From: Candidatus Parabeggiatoa sp. nov. 2
GTDB taxonomy: Bacteria > Pseudomonadota > Gammaproteobacteria > Beggiatoales > Beggiatoaceae
DNA length: 64,000 nucleotides
Direction of reading: 5' to 3'
Assembly: GCA_002085445.1 (NCBI GenBank)
Contig: NBMI01000017.1
Location: 24,630-88,629 of the forward strand
Shown: piece by piece, positions 43,614-53,592 of the stretch
Layout of the letters: each line of letters begins with the position of its first letter
Numbering within the stretch: position 1 is the stretch's first letter
Notes under the pieces: generated by a model
What the model saw: the letters and a program-made list of their open reading frames with translations, nothing else
What the model was told of the DNA's origin: nothing
The model's database searches: none
Made by a program: the position numbers and the translations under genes

Positions 43614-44012
43614 CTATACCAACTTTTCTAAACCAGACTTGATTGTTTCTAGTAAGTCTTGGTCATTCCAAGGTTTGCGTAAATAACGGTGGAGATTAGC
43701 TTGTTTTCTGGCACGTTCAACCGCATCATCATCAGCTTGCCCGGTTAGCATGATTTTGATCATCTTGGGATAGCGCTTGTGAACCTCAATGAGAAGTTCA
43801 TCGCCTTTTTTTCCGGGCATGAGCCAGTCAGAAACAATGAGTCGAATTTCTTCGTTTTCCTCTTCTAATTCCTCTATGAGTTCCATCGCATCTTCAGCAT
43901 TCTCCGCGAACTCGTACTGATAGGTTTGACCAAATTCGTGTTTTAATTGTCGCTTGATGCTCTCTAAGATAAATTTTTCGTCATCAACACATAAAATGAT
44001 GGGTTTAGGCAT
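43614..44012 (-). CDS. Single-domain response regulator (CheY-like receiver)
   Basis: The 132-residue receiver has the acidic pair in ILCVDDEKFI, the phospho-acceptor Asp in IVSDWLMPG near residue 62, the Thr in IMLTGQ, and the Lys in YLRKPW. There is no output domain. AAGGAG is well placed before the ATG. Two histidine kinase genes lie upstream on the same strand, so it is a likely phosphate shuttle or terminal element in that pathway. The LRKPWND ending is typical of receivers associated with PatA- or HD-GYP-like regulators. Confidence 0.93.
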   Translation of the reverse strand: MPKPIILCVDDEKFILESIKRQLKHEFGQTYQYEFAENAEDAMELIEELEEENEEIRLIVSDWLMPGKKGDELLIEVHKRYPKMIKIMLTGQADDDAVERARKQANLHRYLRKPWNDQDLLETIKSGLEKLV

Positions 44013-44229
44013 GGTGTGTTTCTCCTTATGAACTGAAAATTATGATTATGATTGCTTTTCTTTAGTCCCCAAGTTCCACTGCCATTAAGTTAAGTAAATA
44101 AACACCTACAAAAAGTGTCAATAATGAAGCGCGACAGGGGCCATAACTTAATTTGGAAACCTCCAAAACACTTTATGGCCCTCAAAGTGTTCAAATAACC
44201 CTACAAATATAGGTAAATAACTCCTCAGC

Positions 44230-44457
44230 CAATGAAAGCCAAAGTACCCTAAAGGGCACTACAAGAGGACGGGTATTTAGTAGGCTTTAGCCTACTTTAG
44301 CTTTTAGACAACGGCTTCAGCCGTTGGCGTTGGGGTGCAGTTGTCTGAAAGCCAAAGTACCCTAAAGGGCACTACAAGAGGACGGGTATTTAGTAGGCTT
44401 TAGCCTACTTTAGCTTTTAGACAACGGCTTCAGCCGTTGGCGTTGGGGTTGACACTG
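44230..44457. repeat. Tandem duplication of about 114 bp reaching into the kinase 3' end
   Basis: GAAAGCCAAAGTACCCTAAA through TAGGCTTTAGCCTACTTTAG and ACGGCTTCAGCCGTTGGCGT occurs twice. The second copy encodes the last residues and stop of the 44417-45841 kinase. The first is a spare gene end in non-coding DNA. Each copy contains three short palindromes. Confidence 0.8.
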
Positions 44458-45841
44458 TAAATGTCGTTTTACCCGGTTGACTTGCGACGGTAATGTTACC
44501 CTCATGTTTTTCAACAATCTTTCTGACAATGTCTAATCCTAAGCCGCTCCCTTCGCCGGCGCGTTTGGTGGTGAAAAACGGCTCAAAGATTTTCTCTTTA
44601 ATTTCTTGGGCAATACCTTTGCCACTGTCAGTGATGCTGATAACAACTTGATGGTTTTGCAGGGACGCATCAATTGTTAAAGTGCCTTGATAGTCCATCG
44701 CTTGCAACGCATTATGAATCAGATTAGTCCAAACCTGATTAAGTTCATCAGCATAGCACCAAATAAGGGGTAACTGGGTATAGCGTTTTATGACCTTAAT
44801 ACTACCGGATTTGAGTTGATTGTGATAAAGGGTTAACACCGTTTCAAGGCCTTCCGTGATATCTGCTTTGACTTTTTTGCCACTTTGATCAAAGCGGGCA
44901 AAACTTTTCAGCGCAAACACCACTTTAGAGGCACGCTGGGCTGCAATTTCAATGGCTTGAGAACTTCTGTTTAAATCAGAAAGTTTATCAGCCGTGTCTA
45001 AAATCCTTTGACTTTCAGAACATTGTAACAAAGATAACCAGGGCTCAACATTATCATAAATACCCATATCCACCAAAGTATCAGCGACAACGTCAGCATT
45101 CTCAATTTCTTGCTCTTCTAATTGGCGAATGAGCTTACGTTTCAATTTGCGTTCTTCTTTGGCCGACAGCATCTTTTCTTTTGCTAATGCTTTTTGCAGT
45201 AAAGCCAAAAAAACGGGCAGTTGGGCTTCGGAAAGTGAGCGAAAAAATTCAGGTAACAGTGTGAGCGTTTGGCTTAATAATGTTTTAATACTGTTCACAC
45301 TGGAACTAATGGCACCCAGTGGCGTATTGATTTCATGAGCCACACCGGCAATGAGTTGTCCTAACGCGGCCATTTTTTCAGATTGAATCAGTTCTTGTTG
45401 GGTGGTTTGGAGTTCCTCTAAAGTGTTGTGTAATTCTTCGTTTTGGGCCGTCAATTGTTGTTGCAATTGATGCAGTTGTAAATGGGTTTTGACACGCGCC
45501 AGCACTTCTTCTGCCTGAAACGGTTTGGTGACATAGTCCACCCCACCGACAAAAAAAGCTTTAACCTTATCTAGGGTTTCGCTTAAAGCACTGACAAAAA
45601 TCACCGGGATATCCCGGGTTTTTTCATTGGCTTTTAACTGTTCACAAACTTCATAGCCGTTCATGCCCGGCATATTGATGTCAAGCAAAATCAAGTCGGG
45701 CAGACTTTTTTGGACAACATTTAAGGCGACTTTCCCACTGATCGCGGAAAATATCTGATAGCCTTGCTCAACAAGCATTGAAGTGAGCAGTTGTAAATTC
45801 GCCGGGGTATCATCAACAATTAGAATATTGCTTTTAGACAT
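44417..45841 (-). CDS. Receiver-histidine kinase (REC-HisKA-HATPase)
   Basis: The 474-residue soluble protein has an N-terminal receiver (5-120; ILIVDDTPANL, LLDINMPGMNG, TKPF), a coiled coil, a HisKA domain with the phospho-His in VAHEINTPLG near 168, and a HATPase with NLIHNALQAM, DSGKGI and GEGSGLGLDI. The REC-first layout marks a relay kinase that itself receives phosphate. The extreme C-terminus (TPTPTAEAVV) is encoded by a tandem repeat. Neighbours are a REC-only gene downstream and a large hybrid kinase upstream. No strong ribosome binding site is visible. Confidence 0.93.
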   Translation of the reverse strand: MSKSNILIVDDTPANLQLLTSMLVEQGYQIFSAISGKVALNVVQKSLPDLILLDINMPGMNGYEVCEQLKANEKTRDIPVIFVSALSETLDKVKAFFVGGVDYVTKPFQAEEVLARVKTHLQLHQLQQQLTAQNEELHNTLEELQTTQQELIQSEKMAALGQLIAGVAHEINTPLGAISSSVNSIKTLLSQTLTLLPEFFRSLSEAQLPVFLALLQKALAKEKMLSAKEERKLKRKLIRQLEEQEIENADVVADTLVDMGIYDNVEPWLSLLQCSESQRILDTADKLSDLNRSSQAIEIAAQRASKVVFALKSFARFDQSGKKVKADITEGLETVLTLYHNQLKSGSIKVIKRYTQLPLIWCYADELNQVWTNLIHNALQAMDYQGTLTIDASLQNHQVVISITDSGKGIAQEIKEKIFEPFFTTKRAGEGSGLGLDIVRKIVEKHEGNITVASQPGKTTFTVSTPTPTAEAVV

Positions 45842-45887
45842 TTATGGTTACCAATTGGTTTGACTCAATGAGTATTTGGAGAAATAA

Positions 45888-46100
45888 AACTTTTACAAGG
45901 ATTGTATATAATAAAGGATTAAAAGCAAACTCTTACAAGGATTGTATATAATAAAGGATTAAAAGCAAACTCTTACAAGGATTGTAGTTGTTATAAAGGA
46001 TTAAATCCCAACATTGTCTCGATCTAATCCCTTATTAGATACAATCCTTGTAGTTATTGGTTTTAATCCCTTATTAGATACAATCCTTGTAGTATTTTTC
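45888..46100. repeat. CTACAAGGATT array between the two kinase genes
   Basis: Three direct units (TACAAGGATTGTATATAATA, AAGGATTAAAAGCAAAC) are followed by two inverted ones (TTATTAGATACAATCCTTG). The short centre is CCCAACATTGTCTCGATC. Confidence 0.85.
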
Positions 46101-46129
46101 ATTAATGTGGGACTCCACTTTTACGAACA

Positions 46130-49100
46130 CTACCCTTCTTCAAAGATTTCTTGAAGTATATCAAAACGGAACCCCTTCGCTAATTGAGTCAATGTTTTAG
46201 CTAACGGTTTGTCGTTAATCTGTTCAATGAGGGGTTGCATGGCTTGTAGATTCGCGGTTTCTATGGCTTGTTGCAATTCCGTCAATAACTCACTGGGTAA
46301 TTTGGCGAGTTTGGATTTGAGGTCTTCGACTTCTTCCTCGCTCTCTGCTTCGCTTATCTCATGACTGTCTTCATACACATAACGCACCCCCAAATGTTTG
46401 TGCATGAGTTCAAAAATATCGCTGTCACGAAAGGGCTTTCGCAAAAAGTCATCACAACCGGCATCCAAAACCACCGCCCGTTCTTCTTCTAAAACACTGG
46501 CTGTCAGGGCAATGATGGCAATGGCTTGCCCTTTGGTATGGGCCTTAATATGCTGCATGGCCTCATAACCGTCCATCACCGGCATTCGCATGTCCATCCA
46601 AATCAGGTGCGGTTGCCATTCGTTCCATAAATCAATGGCTTGTTGACCGTTTTCGGCTTCTTTCAATTCAAAGCCAAGGGGATTGAGCAGTTTGATTAAG
46701 AGTTGCCGGTTGGCCCATTTGTCATCCACAATCAATATCCGATAGCGGGGCTGATTGGGTGCCAACGCGATCACTTGTTTTGCGAGGGGTGATTTTTGCA
46801 TGTCAGTGGCTTGGGCCAGTTGACAGTGTATGTCAAACGCAAAAAGGCTGCCACGCCCGACTTCACTGCTTACGGTCATTTCGCCGCCCATTAATTGGGC
46901 AAATTTACGGCTAATGGCTAAACCTAAGCCGGTGCCCTCAGAAGCTTGTTTGCCGGTGCTTGTTTGCACAAAGGCTTCAAAAAGGCCTTCTAATTCATCG
47001 GGGGCAATGCCTGGCCCCGTATCTTCGACTTCAAAGGCAATAATAACCAGTGATTGGGTAGCCGAAATGGGGCGGTTTGGATCAGGATGCCTAACCCCAA
47101 CCCGCACGTTCACGCCGCCTTCAACTGTAAACTTCAACGCATTATTCAGCAAGTTAATTAACACTTGACGCAACTTGACATCATCGGTATATAGATAGTG
47201 CGGCACCGCAATGTCACGCTCAAAAATCACTTGTAATTTTTTATTCTCGGCTTTGAGGCGAAACATATCTTCTAAATCATTCAGCAAACGGTATAAATCA
47301 AAGTGGGTTTCGTTCAGCGTTGTGCGCCCTGCCTCAATTTTAGACAAATCAAGCACTTGGTTAATCAGCGTCAACAGGTGTTCACCACTGCGGCTGATAA
47401 TGCCGATATTTTCTTGATCTTCTGGCTCCAGTCTTTTATGCCGAGTCATCACTTGAGCAAAACCAAGAATCGCGTTGAGTGGCGAGCGGAGCTCGTGGCT
47501 CATATTAGCGATAAACCTGCTTTTAGCTTCATTTGCAACTTCGGCCTTTTCTTTGGCTATTTCCAGTTGTTGATTTGACTTTGCTAATTCTGCGGTTTTT
47601 TCCGACAATTCTTTGGTTCGTTGCGCTACTTGAACGGCCAATTCGTGTTTTTGATGCTCAATCGCACGCAGACGCCAACGGAATCCGCCAAAGACTAAAC
47701 CGACTATCACGAAGAATAGGCTGGCTCTAAACCAAGCGGTTTCCCACCACGGCGGCGTTATCGTGATTTTTAAAGCGGTGCCTTGTTCATTCCACAAGCC
47801 ATCATTATTGCTCGCTTTGACTCTGAAAACATAGTCACCCGCGTCTAAGTTGGTATAAGTGGCAAACCGGCGGCTACTATCTACATACGTCCAGTTTTTA
47901 TCAAAGCCTTCCATCATGTAGGCGTACTGATTTTTGGCCGAAGCACGATAATTCAACGCGACAAACTCAAAACTAAACACCGATTGTTCATAAGACAGCG
48001 TTATCTGTTCGGTGAAATTAATCTGTTTTTGCAACGGCGAATCGTTCCCAAGCGAAACGGATTGATTAAACAGTTGAAAATCGGTTAACACGACCGGCGG
48101 AATGGCTTGATTATCAACCAATTTATCGGGATAAAAGGCATTAAAGCCATTGATACCCCCGAAAAAGAGTTCGCCCGTTGCACTTTTATAGGCGGAACGC
48201 GGCAAAAATAGATTGCCTTGCAAACCATCGTGTTTGTCATAATTGCGAAAGGTTTCAGTTTGTGGGTTAAATTTGGATAAGCCCTTATTCGTACTAATCC
48301 AAAGATAGCCCTGATTGTCTTCTAAAATGCCAGCGACACTATTACCCGCTAAACCCTGTTGGTCTTTATAACTTGTAAATGTTTGATTTGAAGGATTAAA
48401 TCTGTTCAAACCGTCATAAGTACCAATCCAGATCGTACCTTGGCTGTCTTCAAAAATGCTACTGACAACACCGTTGCTTAAACTTTGTGGGTCTTTTTCA
48501 TTAGGCAAATAGTGGGTAAACGTTTCGTTCACCGGATCAAATTGGCTTGCCCCTGCTTCATCCGTGCCAATCCATATCAGTCCAGAAGAATCTACCTTAA
48601 CCACAGAAAGCCAGTTAGTCATGAGACCTTTTTGATTATTTTCATCAGCGCGATAATGCACTACGGTGTTGTTGACGGGATCAAACCGATCCAAGCCAGC
48701 ACCAATATAGGCAATCCATACGTTACTGGTCTGATCAACATCAAGGTTCCATATCACCTCGCTATTTAAGTTATTGGGATTATTCGGATCGGTTTGGTAA
48801 TGGCTAAATGTTTCGGTTTCAGGAAAAAACCGATTGAGCCCCCCGGCTTCGGTACCAATCCATAACGCGCCCGTGTTATCAGGATGAATCGTGCTAATAT
48901 TATTATTACTAAGACTATGTGGATTATTAGCGTCATGTTGATAATGAATAAAGGTGCCGGTTTGCCGATCAAATTTGTTGAGTCCACCGCCTTTGGTACC
49001 AATCCAAAGTATGCCATTTTTATCTTCATAGATAGCACCAACTTGGTTATTATTTAAGCCGTTTGGTTTAAGCGGGTTATGGTAATAATGGGCAAAACGG

Positions 49101-50167
49101 TCACTGCCCGGATCATATTTATTCACCCCATTATCGGTCATAATCCACAGCGCACCGTTAGTGTCTCCAGCAAGCCCAAAAACGCTGTTATTACTTAGAC
49201 TGTTGGGATTGCCTGGTTCATTTTGATAACGGATAAACCGGTTATTGAGCCGATCAAATTGGTTTAGCCCACCGCTTGTGCCTATCCACAGTATTCCTTT
49301 GCTATCTTCGTAAATTGACATGATCAAATTAATACTTAAAGTGTCGGGATTGGTTTTATCGTGTTGATAATGGGTAAAGGTGTCGCTGTTGGGCGCATAG
49401 CGATCCAGTCCAGCCCCAGTTGCAATCCATAACATCCCTTCATGATCGAAGTAAACCGTCAAAATTAAATCATTAATCAAACTATTGGGGTTATTCTCAT
49501 CATGCTGATAATGGGTGAAGGTTTCGTTTTCTGGATCAAATTTATTCAAGCCACCGCCATACGTGCCAATCCACAAGACACCGTTATCATCTTGAGCAAC
49601 AGAATAGATGTAATTATAACTCAAACTATTTGGATCGTTTTTGTCGTGCCGATAATTGACAAAGGTTTCATTGACGGGATCAAATCGGCTTAAACTACCA
49701 CTAGTCGCAATCCATAATCGGCCATTTTTGTCTTCGTAAATGGATTGAACAATGTCACTACCTAAACTGTTGGGATTGTTTTCGTTATGTTGATAACGGG
49801 TAAAGGTTTCGCTGATAGGGTCAAATTTATTGACTCCCCCGCCTATGGCACCCGCCCATAATATGCCATTATGGTCTTTAAAAATGGACCAAACATAGTT
49901 ATTGCTGAGGCTATTCGGATTATCGGGATCATGCTTATAAACGGTAAATTCGGTACCGTCATATTTGGCAAGGCCATTTTTGGTGGCAAACCAGATAAAG
50001 CCTTGATCATCTTGAACAGCATCGCTGGTAAAATTACTCGGTAATCCGTCTTCAATGTTTAGGTGGTCAAATTTGATGGGGTGATTCTGTTGAGCAAACA
50101 CTGTTTGTGTTAATGCTGTGATGGTAAAAAACAGGGTACTTATAAGGGTTTGGAGTGAAGTTTTCAT
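46130..50167 (-). CDS. Hybrid two-component sensor with double beta-propeller
   Basis: The 1345-residue sensor has a signal peptide (1-25), about 14 two-component-regulator propeller repeats (SLSNNYVWSIF, LWIGTYGGGLNKFDP type) forming two seven-bladed propellers, a Y_Y_Y domain (SSRRFATYTNLDAGDYVF), a transmembrane helix near 817, HisKA with MSHELRSPLN near 890, HATPase (GTGLGLAIS), a receiver with the Asp in IWMDMRMPVMDG near 1189 and a helical tail. There is no AraC-type output, unlike HTCS sensors of Bacteroidetes. The ligand is unknown; many such sensors bind extracytoplasmic glycans. The leader is a repeat array with no ribosome binding site. It probably feeds the REC-kinase and REC genes downstream. 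Confidence 0.95.
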   Translation of the reverse strand: MKTSLQTLISTLFFTITALTQTVFAQQNHPIKFDHLNIEDGLPSNFTSDAVQDDQGFIWFATKNGLAKYDGTEFTVYKHDPDNPNSLSNNYVWSIFKDHNGILWAGAIGGGVNKFDPISETFTRYQHNENNPNSLGSDIVQSIYEDKNGRLWIATSGSLSRFDPVNETFVNYRHDKNDPNSLSYNYIYSVAQDDNGVLWIGTYGGGLNKFDPENETFTHYQHDENNPNSLINDLILTVYFDHEGMLWIATGAGLDRYAPNSDTFTHYQHDKTNPDTLSINLIMSIYEDSKGILWIGTSGGLNQFDRLNNRFIRYQNEPGNPNSLSNNSVFGLAGDTNGALWIMTDNGVNKYDPGSDRFAHYYHNPLKPNGLNNNQVGAIYEDKNGILWIGTKGGGLNKFDRQTGTFIHYQHDANNPHSLSNNNISTIHPDNTGALWIGTEAGGLNRFFPETETFSHYQTDPNNPNNLNSEVIWNLDVDQTSNVWIAYIGAGLDRFDPVNNTVVHYRADENNQKGLMTNWLSVVKVDSSGLIWIGTDEAGASQFDPVNETFTHYLPNEKDPQSLSNGVVSSIFEDSQGTIWIGTYDGLNRFNPSNQTFTSYKDQQGLAGNSVAGILEDNQGYLWISTNKGLSKFNPQTETFRNYDKHDGLQGNLFLPRSAYKSATGELFFGGINGFNAFYPDKLVDNQAIPPVVLTDFQLFNQSVSLGNDSPLQKQINFTEQITLSYEQSVFSFEFVALNYRASAKNQYAYMMEGFDKNWTYVDSSRRFATYTNLDAGDYVFRVKASNNDGLWNEQGTALKITITPPWWETAWFRASLFFVIVGLVFGGFRWRLRAIEHQKHELAVQVAQRTKELSEKTAELAKSNQQLEIAKEKAEVANEAKSRFIANMSHELRSPLNAILGFAQVMTRHKRLEPEDQENIGIISRSGEHLLTLINQVLDLSKIEAGRTTLNETHFDLYRLLNDLEDMFRLKAENKKLQVIFERDIAVPHYLYTDDVKLRQVLINLLNNALKFTVEGGVNVRVGVRHPDPNRPISATQSLVIIAFEVEDTGPGIAPDELEGLFEAFVQTSTGKQASEGTGLGLAISRKFAQLMGGEMTVSSEVGRGSLFAFDIHCQLAQATDMQKSPLAKQVIALAPNQPRYRILIVDDKWANRQLLIKLLNPLGFELKEAENGQQAIDLWNEWQPHLIWMDMRMPVMDGYEAMQHIKAHTKGQAIAIIALTASVLEEERAVVLDAGCDDFLRKPFRDSDIFELMHKHLGVRYVYEDSHEISEAESEEEVEDLKSKLAKLPSELLTELQQAIETANLQAMQPLIEQINDKPLAKTLTQLAKGFRFDILQEIFEEG

Positions 50168-50171
50168 TTTT

Positions 50172-50560
50172 TTTAATCAAACTACATGGATTCGTTATAA
50201 TAACGGATTAAAAGCTAACTACAAGGATTCGTTATAATAACGGATTAAAAGCTAACTACAAGGATTCGTTATAATAACGGATTAAAAGCAAACTCTTACA
50301 AGGATTCTATATAAACCAATAACTACAAGGATTGTATATAATAAGGGATTAGATCGTGGTATTTTTTGAGTTCGTAGTCATACTCACTGAGTGATCTGTT
50401 ATTATATACAACCCTTGTAGTTCGCTTTTAATCCCTTTTTATATACAATCCTTGTAGTTAGTCAATCCTTTATTATATACAATCCTTGTAGTTGTTTGCT
50501 TTTAATCCCTTCTTATATACAATCCTTGTAGTTATTAGTAGTCAATCCGTGTAGTTATAG
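50172..50560. repeat. CTACAAGGATT array upstream of the hybrid sensor
   Basis: Five direct units, mostly the GATTCGTTATAATAACGGATT variant with a 36-bp period, precede a centre containing ATTTTTTGAGTTCGTAGTCA. Six inverted units follow (ATACAATCCTTGTAG). The last inverted units touch the stop of the GxxExxY gene. Confidence 0.88.
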
Positions 50561-51331
50561 GTTTTCAAGATAGCGATAATCCAAACGTACCGCATTAAAA
50601 TTAACAATTAAACCTCTCTTACAATTAAAATGCTTAATGTGATAAGCAAATCTTGATAGGATGATCTGATTGAGTGCTTTAACAGCAACCACTGACAATA
50701 ATAAATCACCAATCAAAAAGAAATTAACCTCCTTTGAATTGAGGGCCCTGCCATGGTAAACGGCAGTCATTTTTTTGATGACTTCAAATTGAATTTGGGA
50801 CGGTCGTAATTCATAGTAAAAGGCCTTTCGGTAAATTTTATGAAAATAACCGGGCCCCAATGTGATTAAAATTCGATTGGCAATTAATAACAATTCTTTG
50901 ATTTCTTCCTTGCCTTTGAGTTGTACTTGGTTGAAATCAAAGGTATCGGTGAGCGGATTTTTTTGGTCAAGTTTGTTTGGGAAAGTCTCATGATACAATG
51001 ATTTACCACCAAAATTCGCCAAAATGCCCAGTGGTTTGTTATAGCCTTTTAAATAGGAAATCAGTTGAGCTTTATCAATCGTTTGTATTTCTTGCACTGC
51101 CTTTAATTCCACAATCACAATGTCTTCAACCAAAATATCCAGCCGATAACGCCCAACTTGTTGATTAAAATAGAAAACGTCGTATTGCTGTTGGCGTTTA
51201 ACATGCAAACCTTGGGCCAATAATTCTAATTCTAGGGCCTCTTCATAGACTTCTTCTTGCCAGATATTTTTTAATTGATTAAAAACCCGGAACAGACAGC
51301 CGTTGATTTGGTAGGTGAGTTCTTTGTGCAT
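50555..51331 (-). CDS. GxxExxY-family protein, tandem double domain
   Basis: GxxExxY proteins are small PD-(D/E)XK-fold proteins of unclear function, normally about 125 residues. This one has 258. Residues 1-125 form one domain, with EEVYEEALELEL, RLDILVED and VELKAVQE supplying the D and E-x-K nuclease residues. Residues about 150-258 look like a second domain (LGPGYFHKIYRKAFYYEL) in which the E-x-K position has become VAVKAL. I infer tandem duplication with loss of the second active site. Arrays flank both ends. Confidence 0.8.
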   Translation of the reverse strand: MHKELTYQINGCLFRVFNQLKNIWQEEVYEEALELELLAQGLHVKRQQQYDVFYFNQQVGRYRLDILVEDIVIVELKAVQEIQTIDKAQLISYLKGYNKPLGILANFGGKSLYHETFPNKLDQKNPLTDTFDFNQVQLKGKEEIKELLLIANRILITLGPGYFHKIYRKAFYYELRPSQIQFEVIKKMTAVYHGRALNSKEVNFFLIGDLLLSVVAVKALNQIILSRFAYHIKHFNCKRGLIVNFNAVRLDYRYLENL

Positions 51332-51339
51332 AGTTTATT

Positions 51340-51640
51340 GACTACAGGGATTGTATATAACCTACAGGGATTGTATATAATAAGGGATTGGTTCGTGGTA
51401 TTTTTTGAGTTCGTAGTCAGACTCACTGAACAACAATCCTTTCAACTTAAAGCGAACTACTACAAGGATTCTATATAATAAAGGATTAAATCCCAACATT
51501 GCCTCGATCTAATCCCTTAAGGATTAAATCCCAACATTGCCTCGATCTAATCCCTTATTATATACAATCCTTGTAGTTATTGTTTTATCGATAGGGCCTT
51601 CAATCAAATCGAGTTAATCAATTAGACAACATGGCCCTAT
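51340..51640. repeat. CTACAAGGATT array and AGGGCCTTCA palindrome
   Basis: Direct CTACAGGGATTGTATATAA units and ACAAGGATTCTATATAATAA are followed by inverted AATCCTTGTAG, with TCCCAACATTGCCTCGATC twice in the centre. A copy of the AGGGCCTTCA...TGGCCCT palindrome ends the stretch (51594-51635). Confidence 0.8.
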
Positions 51641-51968
51641 ATTAATGAAAAGTGAAAAATGAAAAATGAACAAAGGCTTCTAAAAACGGGTGCATTTCTA
51701 TTTTCCCGCTTACTAAAGTAAAGCACCAACCCCAAAGGGGTTGAATGTGAATAGCCACAGGTGCAACCTGTGGGAAATGTGCCCCCGACGCGCCAACCCC
51801 GAAGGGTGAATAAGCATAGTATTGATATAATCAATAAATTTCAACAAGTTATACCGTTCAAAAAAAAAGTGACAATCAGAAATTGAGGAGGCTGTTTTGC
51901 GGCATATTCACGTCCCCATTGTTTGTATTTTTTCAAACATGATGGGGCAGCAGAGCGAGTGAATTTCA
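51641..51968. other. Gene-free gap
   Basis: Short GAAAAATGAAAAATGAA heptamers, CACCAACCCCAAAGGGGTTG and CCACAGGTGCAACCTGTGG palindromes are visible. I see no coding sequence. Confidence 0.5.
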
Positions 51969-53127
51969 TCATACTGATAAGTCCTTGTTTAAAATACGGG
52001 ACATTTGCCGCAATTCTATACCAACAATTTCTCTGGCTTCAATGCCTTTTTCCATCAATTGACGTGCTATTTCTAAAAATAACGGTATTTTTTCAAAATT
52101 ACCCTGCATAATGTCGTCTTCCAGTTGATAAAATCGGTCAAATTCTGATTCCGTTTCGACATCAAATAATTCATCAATCGTAAAAATTTCATCTAATACG
52201 AGAGAATAACTACTACCTGCCTTGGATTCTTCAACGGTTTCTAAACGAGATACGCCATTTTCTAGCCGGAACTGATACACATAAGCGTCACTGACGGAAG
52301 CGACAACAAAAGGAGAATGGCTTGATACAAAAATCTGCGCGTTGGGAAAAAGTTTTTGTATCACAGGCAAGATTTTACGTTGCCATACTGGATGATCGTT
52401 CCTGTCAATTTCATCAAGAAATAAAATAAAACGACGTTCTAAAATGCTACAATCATCAATCCAAGGAATTCTGTCCATACGCATAAATAGATCAGATATC
52501 CAACTGATGATTGATTTTAAACCATCCGGTAGCACCTCAAATTCCAAAGCTTGTCCGTTCATTTTGAGTTCGATCTTAAATTCTGGTTCGGTTTCTAATT
52601 CAAATTTCACTTGAAACCCAACGATTTCTGTTATAGCCGCTTCTAAAAGTTGTATAGCTGTTTGATACTTTGCGGCTTTTTGGAGTTCGTTTTTGACTTG
52701 TGCCAATGCCGCCTTTGCTTTATTGTTAGCAACCCACTGCATCAGTATTAAAGAGTCAGTAGAATTAAAAGAAAGACTCCCTTCAAAAGGGCTTTCGGTG
52801 ATTTCTTTAATACCGACTAAATGATGAGATTTTAAGGAACGATTACCGGCGTAAGCAAAAACAGCCAACTTAAAAACATTTTTCTGGTAATTATGAATTA
52901 AGTTTTCATATTCCAGAGGTTGTGCTGATTGAGTATAAAAAATACTGGGTAATGAAGACTGAGTCTCCTCAAAATACTTATAGCTTTTCATGTCAGTCTT
53001 TAATTCTTCCATTTTCTCCGGCAAAAATGTGAATTTCAGCCTTATCAGGTTGCTGACACGGCTGAAATTGCAAATCAAGGCGATCAAATACGCCAATATT
53101 TTCTAAATGAAGTTGTTCTATTCGCAT
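51969..53127 (-). pseudogene. AAA15/OLD-like ATPase, Walker A lost by deletion and frameshift
   Basis: From the ATG at 53127 (AAGGAG upstream) the protein begins as the family does: MRIEQLHLENIGVFDRLD, LQFQPC, then IHIFAGENG, exactly where the P-loop should continue as GxGKS/T. It instead hits a stop at 52993. The rest of the protein is in another frame (51969-53096) and carries SIFYTQSAQPL, the Walker B LFLDEIDRND and the H-loop FVSSHSPFVVAS. The missing part covers Walker A and its helix. Reinitiation at an internal Met could give a fragment without nucleotide binding. In related systems such ATPases act in defence or DNA transactions, but the partner here is unclear. Confidence 0.85.
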
Positions 53128-53592
53128 GTCATCTCCTTGATTGACATTGTTTTTAATAATTTGACAGAAGCTATCTCAAACTTTAGGAGTCCAAACTTTA
53201 GTTTGGCAATCGACAGACTTTAGTTTGGCAGTTGACAGGAATCCAAACTTTAGTTTGGCAGTCGTCAATTTGGAGGAATTTCATATATATTTTACCCGTC
53301 AAAACAATGTTGACAGACTACTAGCCCACTTTTTAATTTCAAAACCTGGCCCACTTTTTAAAGCAATAACTACAAGGATTGTATATAAGAAAGGATTAAA
53401 AGCAAACTACTACAAGGATTGTATATAAGAAAGGATTAAAAGCAAACTACTACAAGGATTGTATATAAGAAAATAACCGGTTCTGCCGATACCATTCAGG
53501 TTACTCTCGGTACCGCTTTCGAGTTCTCGCCAATAGAGTCCGTCATAGCGCAGAATGACTCCGCCAAAGCCGCTGGCAAACACAATAGGCAA
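53128..53592. repeat. CCAAACTTTAGTTTGG hairpins and direct CTACAAGGATT units
   Basis: Four AACTTTAGTTTGGCAG hairpins (53185-53265), AAAACCTGGCCCACTTTTTA, then three direct TACAAGGATTGTATATAAGA units (53370-53472). Unlike other arrays there is no inverted half. From 53473 to 53592 the minus strand is open (GTGAACCTGAATGG region) but shows no recognisable product. Confidence 0.7.

Noticed and set aside
51969..53096. 375-codon ORF as an intact ATPase
   Set aside because: Its first ~28 residues are out-of-frame translation of the real N-terminus, and Walker A is absent.
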